Below, piece after piece: positions 6,355 to 8,621 of a DNA stretch of 8,621 bases; position 1 is the stretch's first letter; each line of letters starts with the position of its first letter. The notes beneath the pieces are model-generated. The model was not told the origin of the DNA and ran no database searches. It was given only the letters and a program-made list of their open reading frames with translations. The stretch is from Treponema sp. (GTDB lineage: Bacteria; Spirochaetota; Spirochaetia; Treponematales; Breznakiellaceae), in NCBI GenBank assembly GCA_031266255.1, contig JAISBK010000048.1, forward strand, positions 1 to 8,621, in the 5' to 3' direction. The translations under genes and the position numbers were made by a program.

Positions 6355-8040
6355 ATGGAAATATCCGCCCTGCAACAAGCTCGTTACAGGTACCAACCCA
6401 AATTTCCCAGGGTTTTATCCCAGGAACTTACTACAATCGCGCTTTCTCAAGGCGCTCCTACCGCATCTATCGCGGATCAGGCAGATCTGAAAGCGCTATT
6501 CAAACACACCTACGGCAGACCCCTGGTACAGGTGGTAAGCGGCTCGGGGGAACCTCATAAAACCATGAGCCGGGAATTAAACCTGGGGGTTATCCTTTCG
6601 GGAGGACAGGCTCCTGGCGGTCATAATGTAATTGCAGGATTGTATGATGGTCTCAAACGGGGAAACCCCCGGTCGCGGCTCTATGGCTTTCTTGGCGGCC
6701 CCAGTGGACTCATTGAGAACAAGACCTGGGAACTGACCGATGCCGTTATTGATGCATACCGGAATACCGGGGGCTTTGATATGATAGGCTCAGGCCGGAC
6801 CAAGATAGAAACCCCGGAACAGTTTGCCGCATCCCTTGAAACCGCCCAAAGACTCAACCTGAATGCGGTGCTCATCATCGGCGGGGATGATTCCAACACG
6901 AATGCCGCGCTTTTAGCTGAGTATTTTCTGGATCACCATTCACCGATACAGGTCATTGGGTGTCCAAAAACGATTGATGGAGACCTCAAGAACGAATACA
7001 TCGAAGCCTCCTTTGGGTTTGATACTGCGGTAAAAACCTACAGTGAACTCATCGGCAATATCGAACGGGATGCAAATAGTGCGAAAAAATACTGGCATTT
7101 CATCAAACTCATGGGCCGTTCTGCCAGTCACATCGCCCTGGAATGTGCGCTCAAGACCCAGCCCAATGTGTGTTTCATCTCTGAGGAAGTCGCGGCAAAA
7201 AAATGGTCGTTGAGTCAGGTGGTAGATCAGATCTGCGCTTCTGTGGTGAAGCGGGCAGCAAACCAAGAAACCTTTGGCGTGGTGCTCATCCCCGAAGGAC
7301 TGGTGGAATTCATCCCGGAAATGAAGCAGCTCATCCTTGAACTTAACGATACCATAGCCGCCTATGCAGCAGCATTGACAGACCTTCCCCAGGTAACGGA
7401 TCACCTTGATTTCTTGAGCACCAAGCTTTCCCCGACTGCCCAGGAACTCTTAAGGAGTCTTCCCCCGGATATTGCCCGGGAGTTGCTCATGGATCGGGAC
7501 CCTCATGGCAATGTCCAGGTTTCCCGGATCGAAACCGAGAAGCTCCTCATAGGAATGGTAGAAAAAAGGCTTGCCCGTTTAAGACAGCAGGGTCTCTATA
7601 CAGGAAAATTCAGTGCCCTGGGACACTTCTTTGGGTATGAAGGCCGCGCGGCTTTTCCCAGTAATTTCGATGCGAATTACGGGTATTCCCTGGGACTGAA
7701 CGCCTTTGTACTCATTGCATCAGGGTTGACCGGGTATATATCCTGCGTGAGAAACCTCACCGCGCCTGCAGAAGACTGGATTCCTGGAGGGGTCCCGCTT
7801 ACCATGATGATGCACCTGGAACAACGCCATGGTTCTCAGAAGCCGGTGATTCAGAAGGCCCTCGTTGACCTGGAATCCACTCCCTTTAAGGTATTTGCCG
7901 CGGCTCGGGATACCTGGGCCTGTACCACCAGTTTCCTCTTTCCCGGGGGAATCCAGTACTTTGGCCCGCCTGAACTGTGCGACAGACCTCCGCGGATGCT
8001 AGAATTAGAACATCAGGGAAGGACCGTGTGCGACCCATGA
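6355..8040 (+). CDS. pfp: Pyrophosphate-dependent phosphofructokinase, long (PFP) type
   Basis: A complete 561-residue enzyme that reversibly phosphorylates fructose 6-phosphate with pyrophosphate to give fructose 1,6-bisphosphate, in the cytoplasm. Seen: the GGQAPGGHN loop (83-91), GFLGGPSGL (111-119), GGDDSNTN (176-183), CPKTIDGDLKN (203-213) with the proton-abstracting Asp, and MGRSASH (253-259). The Asp in GGDD and the Lys in PKT replace the Gly residues of ATP-using enzymes (GGDG and PGT) and are the accepted markers for pyrophosphate use. The length, with an N-terminal extension and a large insertion after about residue 290, fits the plant-beta/spirochaete long form rather than the roughly 320-residue bacterial ATP enzyme. 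AAGGAG at 6341-6346 is eight bases before ATG. It probably carries the main glycolytic and gluconeogenic flux. The gene is separate from the transketolase operon and has its own leader. Confidence 0.95.
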   Translation: MEISALQQARYRYQPKFPRVLSQELTTIALSQGAPTASIADQADLKALFKHTYGRPLVQVVSGSGEPHKTMSRELNLGVILSGGQAPGGHNVIAGLYDGLKRGNPRSRLYGFLGGPSGLIENKTWELTDAVIDAYRNTGGFDMIGSGRTKIETPEQFAASLETAQRLNLNAVLIIGGDDSNTNAALLAEYFLDHHSPIQVIGCPKTIDGDLKNEYIEASFGFDTAVKTYSELIGNIERDANSAKKYWHFIKLMGRSASHIALECALKTQPNVCFISEEVAAKKWSLSQVVDQICASVVKRAANQETFGVVLIPEGLVEFIPEMKQLILELNDTIAAYAAALTDLPQVTDHLDFLSTKLSPTAQELLRSLPPDIARELLMDRDPHGNVQVSRIETEKLLIGMVEKRLARLRQQGLYTGKFSALGHFFGYEGRAAFPSNFDANYGYSLGLNAFVLIASGLTGYISCVRNLTAPAEDWIPGGVPLTMMMHLEQRHGSQKPVIQKALVDLESTPFKVFAAARDTWACTTSFLFPGGIQYFGPPELCDRPPRMLELEHQGRTVCDP

Positions 8041-8097
8041 ACTACAGGGGATGCAGAGCTTGCCCAATGGGGTAGGGAACCGCTAGAATAAACCGTG

Positions 8098-8621
8098 ATG
8101 TTAGGAAAAGTACAAAAAAGGTACCAAGAAAAAAATACCGCTGTTCCCCGGGCAGTGGTATTTGATTTTGGGAAGGTGATATCCTTTCCGCCTGATCCGG
8201 GGATTATGGACGAGTTGGCCTCGGTTGCGGGCATTGACGTAAAGACCATGGATACCCTGGTATGGGCTTATCGTGGAGAATATGACCGGGGCATCCTAAA
8301 CGGCAAAGACTATTACCGAACCATGCTGGGACCTTCGGTAGATGATGCAACGTTGGAACAACTGGTTCAGATAGATTTAGGCAGTTGGCAGCGGATCAAC
8401 CCCGATACCGTTATGCTCATGGAGGATATCAAGGCCGCAGGATACACCTTGGGGATCCTGTCCAACATGCCCCATGAGTTTCTGGACTGGGCACGGGAAA
8501 ACCTGCCGGTTTTCCGTCTTCCCCATCTGGGGATTTTTTCCTGTGAAACCGGTTCCATTAAACCGGAAACCGCTATTTACGAAATCCTGCTGCGTGGCTT
8601 ATCCTGTAGACCAGAGGAAGT
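8098..8621 (+). CDS. HAD-superfamily hydrolase, 5' part only
   Basis: This gene runs off the right edge; 174 complete residues are visible. Motif I is VVFDFGKVI (Asp23), with Gly where many HAD enzymes have the second Asp, as in the DLGNVI/DFGGVI subgroup that includes the sugar-phosphate phosphatase YihX. Motif II is ILSNMP (Ser122) and motif III is SIKPE (Lys155). The segment between motifs I and II (about 30-105) fits the helical cap of subfamily I. A phosphatase on a small phosphorylated metabolite is likely; the substrate is unknown. An in-frame stop at 8089-8091 limits the start to GTG 8095 or ATG 8098; ATG is chosen, though no good ribosome-binding site is seen. The 57-base gap after the phosphofructokinase gene suggests co-transcription with it. 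Confidence 0.8.
   Translation, partial: MLGKVQKRYQEKNTAVPRAVVFDFGKVISFPPDPGIMDELASVAGIDVKTMDTLVWAYRGEYDRGILNGKDYYRTMLGPSVDDATLEQLVQIDLGSWQRINPDTVMLMEDIKAAGYTLGILSNMPHEFLDWARENLPVFRLPHLGIFSCETGSIKPETAIYEILLRGLSCRPEE

Noticed and set aside
6940..7404. A 154-residue open frame on the minus strand within the phosphofructokinase gene
   Set aside because: It is antisense to a conserved coding region and its translation shows no protein family features.
8037..8075. A 12-codon ORF overlapping the pfp stop, with two Cys in a CRACP pattern
   Set aside because: It has no ribosome-binding site of its own and is too short to distinguish from chance.

Overview
The window carries a run of same-strand (+) bacterial metabolic genes and most likely comes from a spirochaete of the Treponema/Spirochaeta group. 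The main pointer is the 561-residue pyrophosphate-dependent phosphofructokinase of the long type used by Borrelia and Treponema, next to a GT4 glycosyltransferase resembling diacylglycerol glucosyltransferases. This assignment rests on remembered family features, not on a search. No RNA gene, CRISPR array, insertion sequence or phage gene was seen.

Region 1 (1-4653) looks like one operon of five genes. It contains the 3' part of an iolE-like gene (inosose dehydratase), an archaeal-type phosphoglycerate kinase (PGK), an archaeal-type (type II) glyceraldehyde-3-phosphate dehydrogenase (GAPDH), and a transketolase-like enzyme split into N- and C-terminal subunits. The four genes after iolE are tightly coupled, with overlaps of 8, 4 and 4 bases. 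Three proteins depart from their family consensus at substrate or cofactor sites. The PGK lacks the Arg/Lys of the SHxGRP-type loop. The GAPDH has Asp33 where archaeal homologues usually carry a Lys/Thr NADP-type motif. The transketolase C subunit has Asp and Asn where transketolases have a phosphate-binding His and a hydroxyl-selecting Asp. I infer a dedicated catabolic module for a sugar or cyclitol: IolE-like chemistry, then ThDP-dependent C-C bond cleavage or transfer, then oxidation of an aldehyde phosphate with substrate-level ATP formation. The substrate cannot be read from the sequence.

Region 2 (4654-6153) starts with a 195-base gap containing a strong 15-bp hairpin and a weak candidate promoter, followed by a complete GT4 glycosyltransferase, probably acting in membrane glycolipid synthesis.

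Region 3 (6154-8040) has a 201-base gap with an unusual leader: a tandem repeat of a perfect Shine-Dalgarno core, a possible three-codon upstream ORF and a pairing arm that could mask either repeat. It precedes the PPi-dependent phosphofructokinase gene (pfp), presumably the main glycolytic enzyme of the cell. Region 4 (8098 to the end) is the 5' part of a HAD-superfamily hydrolase gene that runs out of the window.
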